In this document: positions 38,112-51,602 of the stretch, in pieces | Layout of the letters: the number at the start of each line of letters is the position of its first letter | Numbering within the stretch: position 1 is the stretch's first letter | Position numbers and translations under genes: made by a program | Assembly: GCA_019914945.1 (NCBI GenBank) | Contig: CM034108.1 | Span: forward strand, 754,001 to 818,000 | Origin: Typha latifolia | Taxonomy: Eukaryota; Streptophyta; Magnoliopsida; Poales; Typhaceae | Direction: 5' to 3' | DNA length: 64,000 nucleotides | The notes under the pieces: model-generated | The model's database searches: none | Seen by the model: only the letters and a program-made list of their open reading frames with translations | What the model was told of the DNA's origin: nothing

Positions 38112-39464
38112 TTATCCAAAGCCGTATCTTATACTGGGAGAAGTAACATCCGGCTCAAATGGGATTTCAACTCTTTCTTTCACGAGACAACGGGCAGTCC
38201 CATCTTCAATAACCAGAACCTTGCCAGGAGGGCAGCGAAGAGAAGACCGTCTTTGATCAGCTACTAGATTACTGAACAGCCCTGGAATGTCAAATTTGAT
38301 GCCACTCTTTCTGAGCATTGGCTTATAGCCAGCAACGCTTAGAATGGACATGACACTAACAAATGTAATCACTGATTTAGCAACCCATCCTATGGCAGAT
38401 CTTATTGGGGCAGCCTTGTTTGAAGAAGGCCGAGAGGTATGATTCTCCTCTGGTTCATCCGAGCTCTTCTTAGCTTTACGTATGGCTCTCTTGGGGGCAT
38501 AGTCTGAAGTATATAGATCGTCCAAAACAAACGAGTTGTTAAGGTGGCCTGTGTACGGTGGGAGGATGAGGCCATTGTCATGATCAACTGTTTCACCAGC
38601 AAAGGATGCAGCCTCATGAATGACTTCCCATTCCTGTCCTTTATATATCTTCAGTTTGCTTAGCAAGATCTTGCGACTGCAGTCAATCTGGTTTAGAATT
38701 GCTTCTCTCTCATATATTTGTTGCTGTTGAAGAGCCTGCCAACATCAAAGTTTGATGTTATTACTTTCCAATTCACCGGTAAATTAAGTGATACAAATTT
38801 GTGTGAAGAAAAAACAAAGCACTGCAGGTCTACATACGTTACGTACAGCAAATTAACATCGCAAAGTACCAAGGAATAAATGCCTCTTTGGATGCTTATA
38901 GTTAAATCAGAAAGGCCATCATGATAATATCATCATAGATTGCTAGCAAAAGGCTAACCAACAGTTCCGCCAGCCAATCATTATCGGAACAAAATTGCAT
39001 CTTTCATGATAATATCATCAAATCTTGCAGCTTCTAAAAGTTTTTTTAAAAAAAAAAAAAAGATCCTTTTTACGTGATTCCAAGAGAGAAAAACTTTCCT
39101 TAAAATCCAATTTAGCATCCGGAGAATCAATACAAGCCTTTTTTTTTCCCTATAAAACGCAAATAAATCATAATCAAAGAAAGCCCCCAAATTCATCAGA
39201 TCACAAGAAAACAATTCCATCATCAAACAAGACATGACTACACGAGATTTCGACCTGCAACGCAGTGAGCTGGTGCTCCAGGGATTCGAGGGCGGCTCGA
39301 ATACCGAGAAGGCTCCCCGTCTCTTCGTCCTCTTCTTCTTCGTCCTCTTCCTCTTCTTTCTGCCCTACTTGCTTATTGGCATCACCCCCGTGGCTGTAAT
39401 CTGCGATCTTGGATCGCAACTCCGACGCCCGAGCCAAAACCAAACCTATCCCCTCTCCTTCCAT
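38112..39464 (-). CDS. PDV2: Plastid division protein PDV2
   Basis: Two exons, 39464-39255 and 38735-38112, 277 residues. The N-terminus MEGEGIGLVLARASELRSKI, an acidic run (about 37-49) and a coiled coil (about 55-110) face the cytosol. A single membrane span lies near residues 193-215 (GWVAKSVITFVSVMSILSVAGY). The intermembrane-space tail keeps the diagnostic CPPGKVLVIEDGTARCLVKE and ends in Gly. PDV2 sits in the outer plastid envelope. It recruits the dynamin ARC5/DRP5B through its cytosolic part and contacts ARC6 through its tail, where the terminal Gly is known to matter. It is somewhat shorter than Arabidopsis PDV2 but complete. Confidence 0.94.
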
Positions 39465-40393
39465 AGCTTAAACCCCACTTCTCCTCCTGCTCTTTGGTAG
39501 TATTATAGTAAAATATCTAATTACGAAATCTTTTCAGTAAACACCCTATGCTTCATATATTTTTTTGGCCTATAGGCCCTGTAATACAAATTTGCAATTC
39601 GAACCCCATCTTTTTCAGCAAAACAACCTCCATGGTCCATTGTGTTAACTGTTTAGTTTCACATCAGCTGAGCCATGGTGTGATTTCAAGATAGTAGAAG
39701 TACAGGGTTTGCATCGTAAATTCGCTTAATTGCTACAACACGGTAAAGGTGTTTCTTCTGGGGGCCGTGAAAGTGAAAGGATCTTTGCTGGCCCCCTGGC
39801 TGTCCGTTAATTCTTTGCAAATTAACTCCTGCAATTTAGTCTTATTACAGGATTTATAAGATTTTGCAAATCCTATAAATCATCACCTGGGTCTTAGTCT
39901 TAATGACATATTTGCAGATGAACTCCTTTTTCCGTTTTTTTAATTTTTTTTTTTTTTTTTTTTTGCAAAAGAGCACCTCCCCTTTCCCACTGATAGGATT
40001 GGGTCTGAAATCCCAAGAGGATGTCAAAAAACTTCTCGCACTAGTTTTGCTGAACATTTATAGGACTTAAAAGTTGAAGTTGTCAATCTTAACTTGTTGA
40101 TGCTTACTAAAGTTGACTAATTTGGACAGCCATCAAAAAGCAAATGTCAACCTTCCTCATTAAAGATCATACCAAAATGTGACATGGTTTCCTTTTCTTT
40201 CTGTTTATTTACAGAAATTACAGTGTGCACAGTCTCTATGTACACATTTACCAGCTCTTCTTTTACAGAAAAGCGAGAAGAATTGAAAACTCGGGCCAAA
40301 AAAATGAATGAAAACAATCTTCATCCAATCTGACATGCACAATTTGATAGCAGATCCGTCTGGAGTTGTTGTGTTAATTAAAGATGGATGCTG
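39465..40393. other. Intergenic between PDV2 and MIP1/DUF547 gene
   Basis: The PDV2 promoter is at the left and the DUF547 gene 3' flank at the right. A T-run of about 20 lies near 39943-39964. No gene recognised. Confidence 0.55.
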
Positions 40394-43300
40394 TCAGTTT
40401 ATATGAGGAAATACCAAATCTCTAGATAGCAAATACCGGAAACTCGAGTTGTAAGGAACCCACTCGACGATCTTGTTTGATCTCCTCTGCTGGCATCTCT
40501 GTATTGCCATTCGTAGAGTCTCGGGAAGATAACGCTGAACCATGTCCACCATAGCCTCTGAAGTTAATTTCATTTCCTTTGCATATGAATCTATAGCCTT
40601 TGGAAGAAGGATCTTTTGTTCCTTCCATATACTGACAGTTGCCCGAATGAACTCTTCTTTGGCAGCTTGAAGCTGTTGAAACAATCTCCTAGGCGTATAT
40701 ACTCTGACCTGCAGAAAAATTCAAAACTAAGCACCACGCCACTTGTTATGTATAGTTTATTGAAGACGTTCTTATTCGTACACAATTCAATTCAATGCAA
40801 TCAATGTAAAACATCGCTAGGGAGGCCATATTTATATCTTTCTGTAGACGTGTACTGACCTAAAGACATGAAGTTTGATTTTTTTTTTGTTCTCATGGTG
40901 GTGGTCATGCACTCAAGTTTTCATCAAATATTACGAGAGAAAAATGCAGTTAAGACTTAAGAGGCTTACCGCAGGATCAGAGTGGCTTCCCGAACAAAGT
41001 GCAAAACGTAGAAGAGGTTCGGGTTGCTCAATAGAATACGCTTGCCACTCATTTCCTGCTTTGTGCTTCTTCATCTTTGCGTAAAGTAAAGTCCGGAGCC
41101 ACTGCAAGGAAAGGAAGTGCTACATTAATTTCACTGGAAAACACTTAGCTGAAGATGTTTCATGATTTCATCAGTGACAAGAAAATTGCAATAGACTGTT
41201 GAAACAATTTTCTTTTCAATGATCATAGTAGGAGGAAGCCTGTTTCATCATAAACGACTTCCCTTAAGATGATTAAACATAGTCGTTTTCTAATTTATAA
41301 TCTATGGAAGTGTTTGTTTTCTCTAGATTCCAAGAGTCCACGATGGCTGTATAAGTTCCTGGCATTTCTGACTTTATGACCAATGAGGTCTCGATTCTGG
41401 CAAGTGGCATGAGAACAACCATGATCATTGCATAAAATGCTAGATCTCCAGTCTCTAGGTGCTTATGACTGAAAACCTCAGAAGCATTATGCATGCAAGT
41501 TAGAAGCTGAGAAAGATGAGAGGCATACCTGTCCAGGAGAATATGTATGGCATCCCAGAATCAGACCCTGTATTGTGGCTGCATTTATGAACCGTCCACC
41601 TACTCTGAATGTCGCCTGACATCAAGACAATTATCATAAGGTTATACTTCGTCTCTGAACATAGTGTAAATAATGCTTCCTCTCATTTTACCATTTCCTT
41701 GTATTTATGTGTGTAATCTTACCTTTACAAGTAGTGACGTCTTCTTCACATTATTTTGTGGCATACCATATACTAAATATGCCTGCAGAACCCCAAGAAA
41801 CAAAATCACTTATTTAGGCAAATTGAGAATATACATCCGTAAGAAAGTGCATTGTAAAAAAGATATATAGCAGGAGAAAAACCATTACATGCATCAATAA
41901 AGCATTGTGTATGTTGATCCAGAAGGCTATCTTTTCATCATTGTTCAGCTTGCTAGGATCAACTGTTTCGAGGCGATGAACAAATGAACTGAAACAAAAA
42001 GATCCAGTCTGGAGCTTTGAGAATTATTAGTAAGGAATAACTTAATAATTAAATTTCTAGATCCAATCGAATGGTTGTTTAAGAATTAGCAGAATGCTTA
42101 CATCACTGATTTGCAGTGAGTGATTATGTGCACCAAGGATCATTTGATCCATCAAAGTATATTGTTCGGTTACCAATTGAAGTGCATACTGAAATGTCTC
42201 TCATAATTAGCATGAATTATAGTGGAAAAAGAGAGAAGAGAGTAGGCATGCAACAAAAACTAGCTTAATCAATATTACTTGCACTGGTTTACAAGCATGA
42301 GGTATAATATAATCGTTTGATATCCTATAAAATGAAAGCAACTCACTTGTAATTTTGTAGCAAATCTTTGACATCCCTCAGTCTTCGACGATCCCGACAA
42401 ATCAAAGGCACCTCTACCATTGCACTGTATGGTCCACTGAATTCTTTCAATCCTTCAACACGGAAAGGATTTATCAACCGAGCATCAAGAGTAGATTCTC
42501 TTTTAAATCCAGGGCTCCACACTTCTCCCATATTTCTGGGAGAAACTCCGCTCATTGATGAGAAAGATGAGGTAGGGGAAGATGTGGTGGCATGATAGAT
42601 CAGTGGAGGGTCTGCAAGTTTACAGTATATCCCAGCCATGCATCTAACCATTTCTTCAGAAAGTTTATTAGGAGTCTCTGGGATGTGATCAGCAATATTT
42701 GTACCAAGATAATCAGCTAAGCTTATCACCCCTGAATTAGCATTTTCTCCCCCCTGCTTCTGAGGCTTCTGAGCAATGGAAACCACAACCAAAAGGAATT
42801 AGAATAATTTGTATTGTCATGGAACTGAGCTTCTTAATCAAGTAAGCTTGAAGATCAAATAAACTATAGATCAATTTACCGCAATAGAGGACAAAGGCTG
42901 TGAGTAGCTCGAGCGGAGAGCTCTAGCAAGACTTCCTTCTGACGGTGATATTCTAGCTGAACTAACTGCTCGCTGTGAGAGTGAAGAATGGCTACGTTGA
43001 ACACTGGGTCCTTCTTGCTTCTCTGAGAAAAGTACAGAAGAACGTTGCATATCCGGGTCAATCTGCTTCTTAGGGAGCTTTAGATGATTAGGCTTAACTG
43101 CTGGCTTTCCTCCCTTGGAAGAGTTGTCAAGCTTTGGAGTTTCTTGAAACTGCCCTGACTGGAATCTTGATGGCTGCTTTGAAGAGTCTTTTCCAGTGGG
43201 AGACAATGCTGATATTTGCTGATCAAAAGCTTTACGGTAGAGTGATAAGAGATACTGCTCCAAGTGCATAACCTCTATCTCTAAAACAGCAATTTCCTTT

Positions 43301-44712
43301 ATCAATTCCTTGGCGGGCTGAAACATCACAGAAGCAAATATAAATAATCACTAAAACAGAGAACTTAATGGAGGTTAGCCTACAAAGAAAAGAGGTACTG
43401 AAATATCTCAATAGTCAAAATCAAAATGATAATCTAAAATATGAACCTGCCTTCATGATATAGTAGAATATCATGGAAATTACATTGATAATCAAGTAAT
43501 TTAAACGGTCCTGTTCAAAGCAGAAATCCTTTCAATCCACAGATGTTAAAATTTACTTCCTAAAGATAACTTCCTTGATAGAGGATGATTAAATATTTTA
43601 ACTCCAATACATAGAATTAAGTAAGAGTTACCTTTGGCATTGAGCTATCATGAGACAAATTAATTGCAGATGCTTTATATCCCACTGCTTTTTCTAGAAC
43701 AGCGCGCACCCCCAACTGATCCTGTAGCCTTCCCTCAAGTTGTAAAATCTGCAGCACAATATCAAATCAAGTCAAGGAACTGATGCAGAATATGACTTCC
43801 ATGAATTGTCTAACAAGTAAGAGCTGAGTTATCAAGTGATTAGCAGGGCATAGCACATGATGTACTTTGGAAGTCTAAAGTCTAAAGTGCTTTCCATGTG
43901 GAAGGTGATCTACTACTTCACAAAACTATATCAGATCTCTGAATACCTCTTGTTTCAAGGAGCTTTGGACCTCTGCTCCAGGCAATATTTTCTTTTTTAT
44001 TCCACCACATTGGCCTTCCATATTTACAGTATCCTGGCAACCAAAAAGAATCCATAAACAAGTACATCTCAGTAACTCCACTATGAAAGGAAACTAGATT
44101 TAGTCAGTAAGGAGCATTCCGTAATGCCAATTATCTGAAGCATAATTCAGTAGAAACCACCTATCATGCAACCCTAGGAGTTTCATCAAATTCAAGAAGT
44201 CAGTGATATGATATCTAAATTTCCACTTTAAGATTATAATGACCAAGTAATCCAACAGAACCCTGGTTAATATATATACATATATATGCTAATGTTTCTT
44301 GTGCATCCAAATAGCAAGAGTACCTAGCATTACAAATCCAAGTTATGCTTGAAGAGAAGAGAGACGACAAGAAATTACCAACTCAGAATGATTGCTGTAT
44401 TTAGGGGAAGAATCCATTTTATCTTTCCTAACCACCTCATCAGAAACCCTGTCATTAAGAACTAACAACAATTAGGAAAGGGTATATTCGAGAAATTCCA
44501 AATCTATTCGTAGGGTGTACTGTGTACATATAACCACTAATCCAACAGAAGCAAAAGTAGGTAGAAAGATACATCCATAAAACATCAAGCTACCTCCTGG
44601 AATACTTGTTCTTAAGAGATTCATCGATGGAATCCACTGCCTTGACAAAGGGATTATGGCCTTTCACCTCCTGCATTTGGATAACATGGCTTGCCTCAAG
44701 CTCCATTTGCAT
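40394..44712 (-). CDS. MIP1-type leucine-zipper / DUF547 protein
   Basis: Eleven coding exons: 44712-44594, 44448-44379, 44033-43947, 43748-43632, 43317-42880, 42768-42347, 41988-41889, 41782-41723, 41615-41529, 41101-40970 and 40708-40394. Total 648 residues, every junction GT-AG and frame-continuous. The N-terminal third has the ternary-complex-factor MIP1 leucine zipper (LQLEGRLQDQLGVRAVLEKAVG; AKELIKEIAVLEIEVMHLEQYL). A Ser-rich linker follows, then the DUF547 domain with EKIAFWINIHNALLMHAYLVYG and FRVGGRFINAATIQGLILG. Its molecular function is unknown; the domain pair is plant-wide and the MIP1 name comes from binding a MADS-box protein. The start at 44712 (MQMELEASHV) is the first in-frame ATG after a stop in the 5' exon; that exon (about 44870-45060) is treated as leader. 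Confidence 0.85.
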
Positions 44713-46080
44713 GATGTTTTCAGAAAGAGAGCTCTGCAAGCATCACTGAAATTTCCCAATGCTAAATCGTTAACAAACACCCAATAGATAGTGACACTAT
44801 CAAATGCAGACAAAGAAAACATCATTTTTTGCTCAAGAAAAGAATAGTAAGAGCCTGTTAAAGAGGAAAGAGATTACCTTGGTGAGTTGCAGAGAAGTGG
44901 AATAGCCCAACAACCAATGATCACAAAAGTCAAATGGAGCTTCAGATATCTCTCCTCCCACTAATTTCCAAAATGTCTTCCAGTTTGCTGAGCTACCAAC
45001 CAAATCATTCTCAAGAATCAACAAGCATTTGGAAAAGCTCTAAGCCTAAGAAAGGAAAGAGTTTAACTGCTAAACCATAGAGCTTTTATAGGCTCACACT
45101 CGCACAACCACTCAATAATTTCTGAAAAGGACATTTGACCATCACAAATTCTAAAACGCTTTAGCTTTTTAATTTACTTTAGTGCAGATAAAATAGTGAA
45201 CAGTGGAACTTTGTTGAGGTCACGTAGGGGGCATTAATTATCAAAGACCAATTCGTTACGCTTTTCCTTTACTTGTAGCAGAGGATCAGAAAGAAAGGAC
45301 ATCTCAACACACACACGTTTTGCATTAATGCAAGTTCATGGGATGCCATTATGTACTTAAGCCTCACTCTTATTTATGTACGAAGCCATGCATACCATTA
45401 TTTAGACAATATTTTTCTTTTCTCTTTATTCCTTTCTTTTCTTGACCAAAATCCAGCTTCCCAGAATTACTACGAGTGTATCGCAGATCTACTCTCAAGA
45501 ACTCCAATTTGTTAAGACATGGCTGCCACTAATAATGAAAGATTAGTTCAATACAAGACAAAAAATATGTACTGATGTCTATTGATACAAACAGAAACAG
45601 GGACAAGACATGTGGTTAGATTAATGTAATGGTAGACCCCAAGTAGAGTATTCAGCACTAAAGACAATATTGGTTTTGTCCAAAGAATGTTTAAAACTTT
45701 TTTAAAGGCTAAAAGAAAAGGAAAAACAACCCTCAAAAGGGACGAAAGTGAGGGATAAAGGAGGTATTCTGTACTCCAAGGAAGCTGGCTCTACTGGGCT
45801 CTTCTTCTTGTTTGGAAACTAATATAATCTCAAAAGAAAACCCGGGATACCCAAGTTGTCCTCAGTTCCCAAGAGCTTAATGCTTGTCAAAGAATCCAGT
45901 AATAATATGATTTGCCACTGGTTGGGCTTCTGCAGTACCAAGGCGAGAAGCAAGTGTGTGGGTAAAGTGGCCACCATAACTTTACACACTTTTCCCGTTC
46001 CCATGAGAGCTATCAGGAAAAGGATTACCTTTTCCTAAAGTACTAATGGAGTGGGTTGAAGAAGAAGAGAGAAAGAAAAC
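44713..46080 (-). other. Probable split 5' leader of the MIP1/DUF547 gene
   Basis: A segment at about 45060-44878 ends with a donor (ACCAAG then GTAATC) and joins in phase to the first coding exon, but it has an in-frame TAG upstream and no in-frame ATG. It carries two short upstream reading frames starting at other ATGs. Farther up, about 46080-45730 has a CT-rich, leader-like sequence with a 61-codon upstream frame (46004-45819). Transcript evidence would be needed to join these. Confidence 0.35.
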
Positions 46081-46336
46081 CAAAGTCTTCCTGTAACCAC
46101 TTGGGTTTGGAGCTTTGCACGTTGAGTATTCTATTCAACGGTGAGACGACTCATGGAATAGAATATGCAATAAAGGTTATTCTATGTGGTTGGTTAATGG
46201 TTCTGAATGGAGTGGAATGGTAGTTGGTCCTCTGGTATGTAGTAAATGGTGGGTCATATGTAATTTCCCATTGCAAGATATTATCAGTTTAAATTTTGTA
46301 ATCTTTGGATTGAGAAAGTCGGATATCTTCTTTAAA

Positions 46337-46375
<39 letters not shown>

Positions 46376-48354
46376 TTTTGAACTCGTTTCACTTCCTTTA
46401 TATATTACATGTGACTATACTTATTATCACTACTCATTCTCAAACACTTTTAATTTTACTAAACACTAATAATCATGACTAAAGTGACTCTTAAAATTTT
46501 CACATCTAAAAATCACTTTTTCCCAGTTATTTTCTATCAACCAAACATGTGAGAAATTTAAGCTTAAATATAATTCGTGTAAAGAATCATTAAAATTTCG
46601 CATCTTAATTTCGCACAAGAGGAATAAAGTAAAAATATACTAACCATTTAATAAAATATTGGCGATGTTTTTCTTTTTCTGACCGTTAATGTTACAACCC
46701 CAAACTATTCTATTTGTTAACTAGACATTTCTTGCTTAAGAAATTAAAAAAGGGGGAAAACTAAACGTTTCTTGCTTAGAAAAAGCTGAAGTTGCATAAA
46801 TAAGCCCATCATTTAAAAAACTCTAATTAATGTTTGGGGAATGTAAATACTTAGTCCAAGATCAGCAAACAATATCCAGTACTTCTGTTCTAGATTACCA
46901 TGCTGGTCTCTAAGCTGCACAATTAATGACTTTATAGCAATGATGTGCCCTAAGCCCAACAACTACAAGATAATACAAGATTAACAGACATGCTCGAAGT
47001 TTGATGCAATAATAGAGCTGTGAAATATAATTTCTTTGTTATATATATGTCAATGCCACATGGATGAGCTACACTTTCCTGCCTAATTTGAGATTGATAT
47101 CCGGAAAAGATGCCCATGTGTGATGTGCCCACATACTAGGTCTGATGCCATTCATCATCACACTCTCTACCTAGGTTTTTGAACCTTTTCTTATTCTTTA
47201 CTGCAAGGTCAAAAGCCATCAGAATCCAATGTCCTTTCTAATCAAAATTCACAACAAGGTTCACAACTAAGCTTAATCTTAATTTTGATGTCATCCATAC
47301 TTACGTGCAGTTAATAATCATTATGGAAGGATAAATCACTCCATAAATATTGAATAAAATAAGCACTAACAGTTCAGAACATCCTAATAAATTTCATGAG
47401 ATCATCAATGTAAATCTATGCTATTTCAACGCAAGCAAGAAGACTAGAAGACCGACCAATATGACCGTAAATTACATTATCAAAATAGATTTAGATAAAC
47501 TATGTCTAGAGATGAGTTAGGAACATATAAAAGAACCGACGCAGAAAACCATAGCTTTAAAAGCCCATCCACCCACCACCAAATCCAATACACTTATAAA
47601 GCTAAAGATAGGGGGAAATAGAGGCTACAGAATTAATATTATACTACAAGATTAACAAGCATCGTCGGCGGGAATCAGGGTTCCCTTCTCCCGGAGTTGT
47701 GTGTGCAAAAAGGACCGTCAGGGTAAGTGTGCTTGATTGATATAACAGTGATTGAAAGCACAGTGGGGGTAAAAGAGGAAGGACGCGAAAAAAAAGCAAA
47801 AAAAAAATTGCAGGAAAGCCATACTATTTCCATCATCTTTTCCAAAAGCTGAGACACTTGAAATAAATAAAGGAGTACGTGAGTTTGGTAGAGATTTGTA
47901 CAACATAAACGACGAGAGAACTTTCCAAGAGGAATAAGACATGCAGTCAAATGCTGACTAGCTTATAGTTGCACAGATAATGGCCAGATGACAATATAGG
48001 ACACCTTTGGCACGAGTGGAAATACTAAATGACCAGCATGCATTGAGAATTTCCTTGATGCACATCATCGAATAAATGGTTAATAGGCAAATTCATGTTA
48101 CATTCCAAGGAGATTCAAAAATCATTCTCCTGCATCACTTGGGTAGGTCAGTCTTCTTCTACAGGTAAAAGTCATCCTAACACTAAAATTTGTTATATGC
48201 AATTGAACGAAGAACATTAGATCTAACAACTAGACTAACATTGTGGACCCTAAAATATGTAAGAAAGATCGATCATTACATGAAGATTATCAGTTGATGC
48301 ATTTATCCACCAGTAAATGAGAAATATGCTTCATGGAGGTAAAGTCCAATTTCC
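46081..48354. other. Intergenic
   Basis: Nothing coding recognised. It includes the AT microsatellite at 46340-46371, AT-rich flanks, and, at the right end, the 3' untranslated region of the DUF616 gene. Confidence 0.5.
46340..46371. repeat. (AT)n microsatellite
   Basis: About sixteen AT dinucleotides, uninterrupted. Intergenic. Confidence 0.9.
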
Positions 48355-51300
48355 TCAACTACCTTGCCTTAGAAGAAGTGGTTTGACCTTGCGCTTGTGG
48401 CCCATACTGTTCACAAGATCCTTGCGAGCACATACTGGAAATATATTGACTCCTGGTATCTTCAAACGCCTCAAAACGTAAGGAAAACTAAGTTGATCTC
48501 GAGATGTGAACCGAACCACCTCATTAAACCAAAGGCACATGAAGAGATTTGTTGATGGTGTGTGCTCCCTCACAATCACTGAGGCTTCTGCTAGAGCTGC
48601 AAAGGTAATAAATCACTATAGCAACAAGTTGCATAGACATTAATAACTCATACTAAATTTGTATTTGGTATCTTCTTAAAGAGTTCTTTGCAGAATAGAC
48701 ACTCAACATCCAAGTGAACATGATGAAAAGATTTTGATGTTTACTTCATCTGGCAATTGGCTGGACGTCCATTTCGCGACTTATGGTTCTGCTTCTTGCT
48801 AGTTACTACCCTTGCTCCAATTTAATCAAGATGTTAGTCTACTAGTGAATCTTACACTCTAGAGTCACCAAAGGGAAAAAAATGTTTACACCCAAATTAT
48901 CATATCAATCTGAAGTGTTAGTGTTAAGTGTTAACACATTAGAAAGTATGCATGTTCTTGTGCATTTGTTATAGATTGGCAGATTAGGTACAATTAGGAG
49001 CTAACCTTTCTTTCCATTCAGTCTCTTGTCATCAGGAACACCATCTCGGCTATACTGATTTAACTGCACCTCTACCTCTTCGGAAGTTGCCTTGTGCTTC
49101 TTCACAACTGCTTTTGCCTCATCATGCAGATTACTTCGTGCTCCATGCTCAGAAATAGCAAAAACAGATTTTGTATGCCAAAGAAGTGCCTCCAGCACAC
49201 CTATTGGATCTCTTTTGAACTGAGATTTTGAGTCCACCCAAATCGAATACCTTGCTTCAGGAAAAAGGCGATGGCTCAACATCTGAAGCAGAAATCAACA
49301 AATACTTCGTCAAAGTAAATATTAAAAAGAAATAAAAGGAGAAAACAACAAAATCCTAACAAGGGACTATTCGATCTGCAAAGCCATAAGTAGAAAAGTC
49401 CAATGATGTGACATAGTCAATCATCCTTTCTCCTAAGGAAACATGTGCTACATTGTTAAAAGAAGCAAATTTAACATATAACTAGAGGAATGCAAAAAGA
49501 ACAGCTTTTAGACTTCATAAAGTCATTCTCTGTTCACCAATGTTTATTAGGCAAACAAAGGAAATTATAAACAAGAAGATTGCCAAGCACAATTTTCAGT
49601 AGGGCCTAAATGTTTACCATTTTTCTAAAAGTGAGTAACATAGTTGTGGAAAACCTGATTCAGTCATCCTGATGAGCACCGAGTATTTCTAAATGCATTT
49701 GGATACATGACGAGAAGATATCAGCAAACAAGTAGAATAAGTATTTTTATGCAGTGAAATACCGTTGCAACAATATTAGCGGCAAATCAGGAGTAACGAG
49801 TGAACTAGATAAACTACTTGCACAACAATGGAGCTACTGTGTACCATATCCAACTAAAATAGCATGAAAACTCCAAACAACTAGTAATTAGTAAAAATAA
49901 GCTCTCTGGACTATTTACTAATCATACAGAATAATGCATCTAGACAATAAAAGCAAATATTAGCAATAATATAGTACAACATATAAAAGCAAATGAAATG
50001 TAACTTACCTTAGGTATTTTCCCATTCAACCGTTGATCTGAGAAAGGAAGATTCCTGACAACAACAATGCGCCATCTACCTATCATGTGGTTGTCACCGA
50101 TTACTTTTCCTTCAGCTTCCTGGGCTGAGCGAGTGACGACATCCCAGAATGCCACATAGCAAACCTGCACAGCAGGAAATAGATTACTCGTAAAAAAGAA
50201 GAAATATCATGACACGGCAATGACCACAGATTAAAGTTACCTTCTCAATAGATGCCTCTGTCATCCCAATAGGTTGGTAAAGATCATCCCCACCGCCAAA
50301 TGCACAAGTAGATACAACAGCTTTGCAAGTTTGCATATAACGTTTATCATTGTCAGAAACTGTAAACCCTCCTATCTCACTGTAAAAGCCACAATGCACC
50401 ACAGCACTTTCCTTCACCTGAAACAATCGTGTGTGCTCATATATGTCAAGACAAAGTGAGATTAGGTAAAAAAAACAGAGAGGCATTGGAAGATACAACC
50501 GAGTCTCACATGCTCATTTAACTACATTGGATAGCAAAAATTATCAACTAAGAAACTAATAGGCAAGATCACACAAAACAAGCGATGAATTTCCAAACGG
50601 ATGTCAAATAACTAAAATTAAAGGATTGCATAGGTTAAAAATAGAACCTTGAAGCTTTCTTCTCTTTCATGAAGCGTCTGATATCCAGTGAATAGATTAA
50701 ATCTTGCCGCTTCTACAGGCTGCAGTAATTGTGTAGCATTGCCTTCATCAGATCTGTACAAAACTCTCTTTACGGAATAATTTGAACCCCCAGTTGCAGG
50801 GAATTCCAGAGTCACTACTTTTTCTGGACTAAGGATTTTCAGACAAGCTGTCAATACCATATTACAAGTCTATAAGCAAAGGGTTTCTTAAAGTTGCATC
50901 TCCAAGTTACAAAAGACAAGAATGTACATAATTCGCATAAAATATCTTATTATTAGAAATCTAGCAGAAAGCTTTAGAACGCCTAGTAACCCAATTATTT
51001 ATAGAATCCAGCTAGTTCAAAACATACGTTTCCCTACTCGTCACGTTGTACACTACTCTGACAAATGTTGCTATTTTTGTGAGCTCAATTTGAAGAACTA
51101 GAGCAATTTCAATTTATAATCGTAGCAAATTCAATCATAAATAACGAATTTCTTCCATTACTTCTAAGGAGCTTGTAAATCAGATGACAATAGTAATTCC
51201 GTAATTCCATGATAACATTATACAAAAGTAATAGAAAAGGCAACTAATTCCACGGATCTTACGCTTTCTCACGATTCTAGAAGTATTGCCGGGTTTATGT

Positions 51301-51602
51301 ATGTTTCCCATGGAGACGGGATGCGATTTCCCCTCCTCGTGGGCCGGAACCGACTTCTGTGTGACGGTGACCGGATCCGGTTGGGGCAGCTCGCGTGGCA
51401 GACGCACGAGCTTCGGGAATTCAAAGAAGAACAATGCTAGCAACGGGAAGAAGAGTAGGACGGGCCACCACCGCATCGCCTTCCTAACGACTCGGGGGAG
51501 GAGCTCCGGCCGCCGGCGGCGGGCCCGCTTCTTGCGCCTAGGGCGGATCCAGACTTTGTCCTCGTCGTCGTCGGAGACGGAGATCGAGATGCTTTGGATC
51601 AT
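48355..51602 (-). CDS. DUF616 Golgi protein, TOD1/MUCI70-like
   Basis: Six exons: 51602-51263, 50847-50648, 50417-50241, 50164-50009, 49282-49006 and 48596-48355, giving 463 residues with intact frame. The N-terminus is very basic (RPRRKKRARRRR) and is followed by one hydrophobic span (WWPVLLFFPLLALFFFEFP, about 46-64), the layout of a type II Golgi membrane protein. The luminal part has DUF616 features: VVHCGFYSEIGGF, CYVAFWDVVT, RLFPEARYSIWVDSK and VIVREHTPSTNLFMCLWFNEVVRFTSRDQLSF (in two stretches). Members have been described both as hexosyltransferases of pectin synthesis (MUCI70) and as TOD1, an alkaline ceramidase controlling turgor. Length matches the TOD1 branch. The reaction cannot be decided from sequence. 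Confidence 0.88.

Noticed and set aside
38910..39025. Repeated ATGATAATATCATCA words in the PDV2 intron
   Set aside because: Short AT-rich palindromic words; the C-box consensus fails at the purine position and no D box with stem was found.
42117..42190. Exon-like segment (YALQLVTEQYTLMDQ) inside the MIP1/DUF547 gene
   Set aside because: Splicing 42347 directly to 41988 keeps frame and the family sequence; including this piece would break phase.
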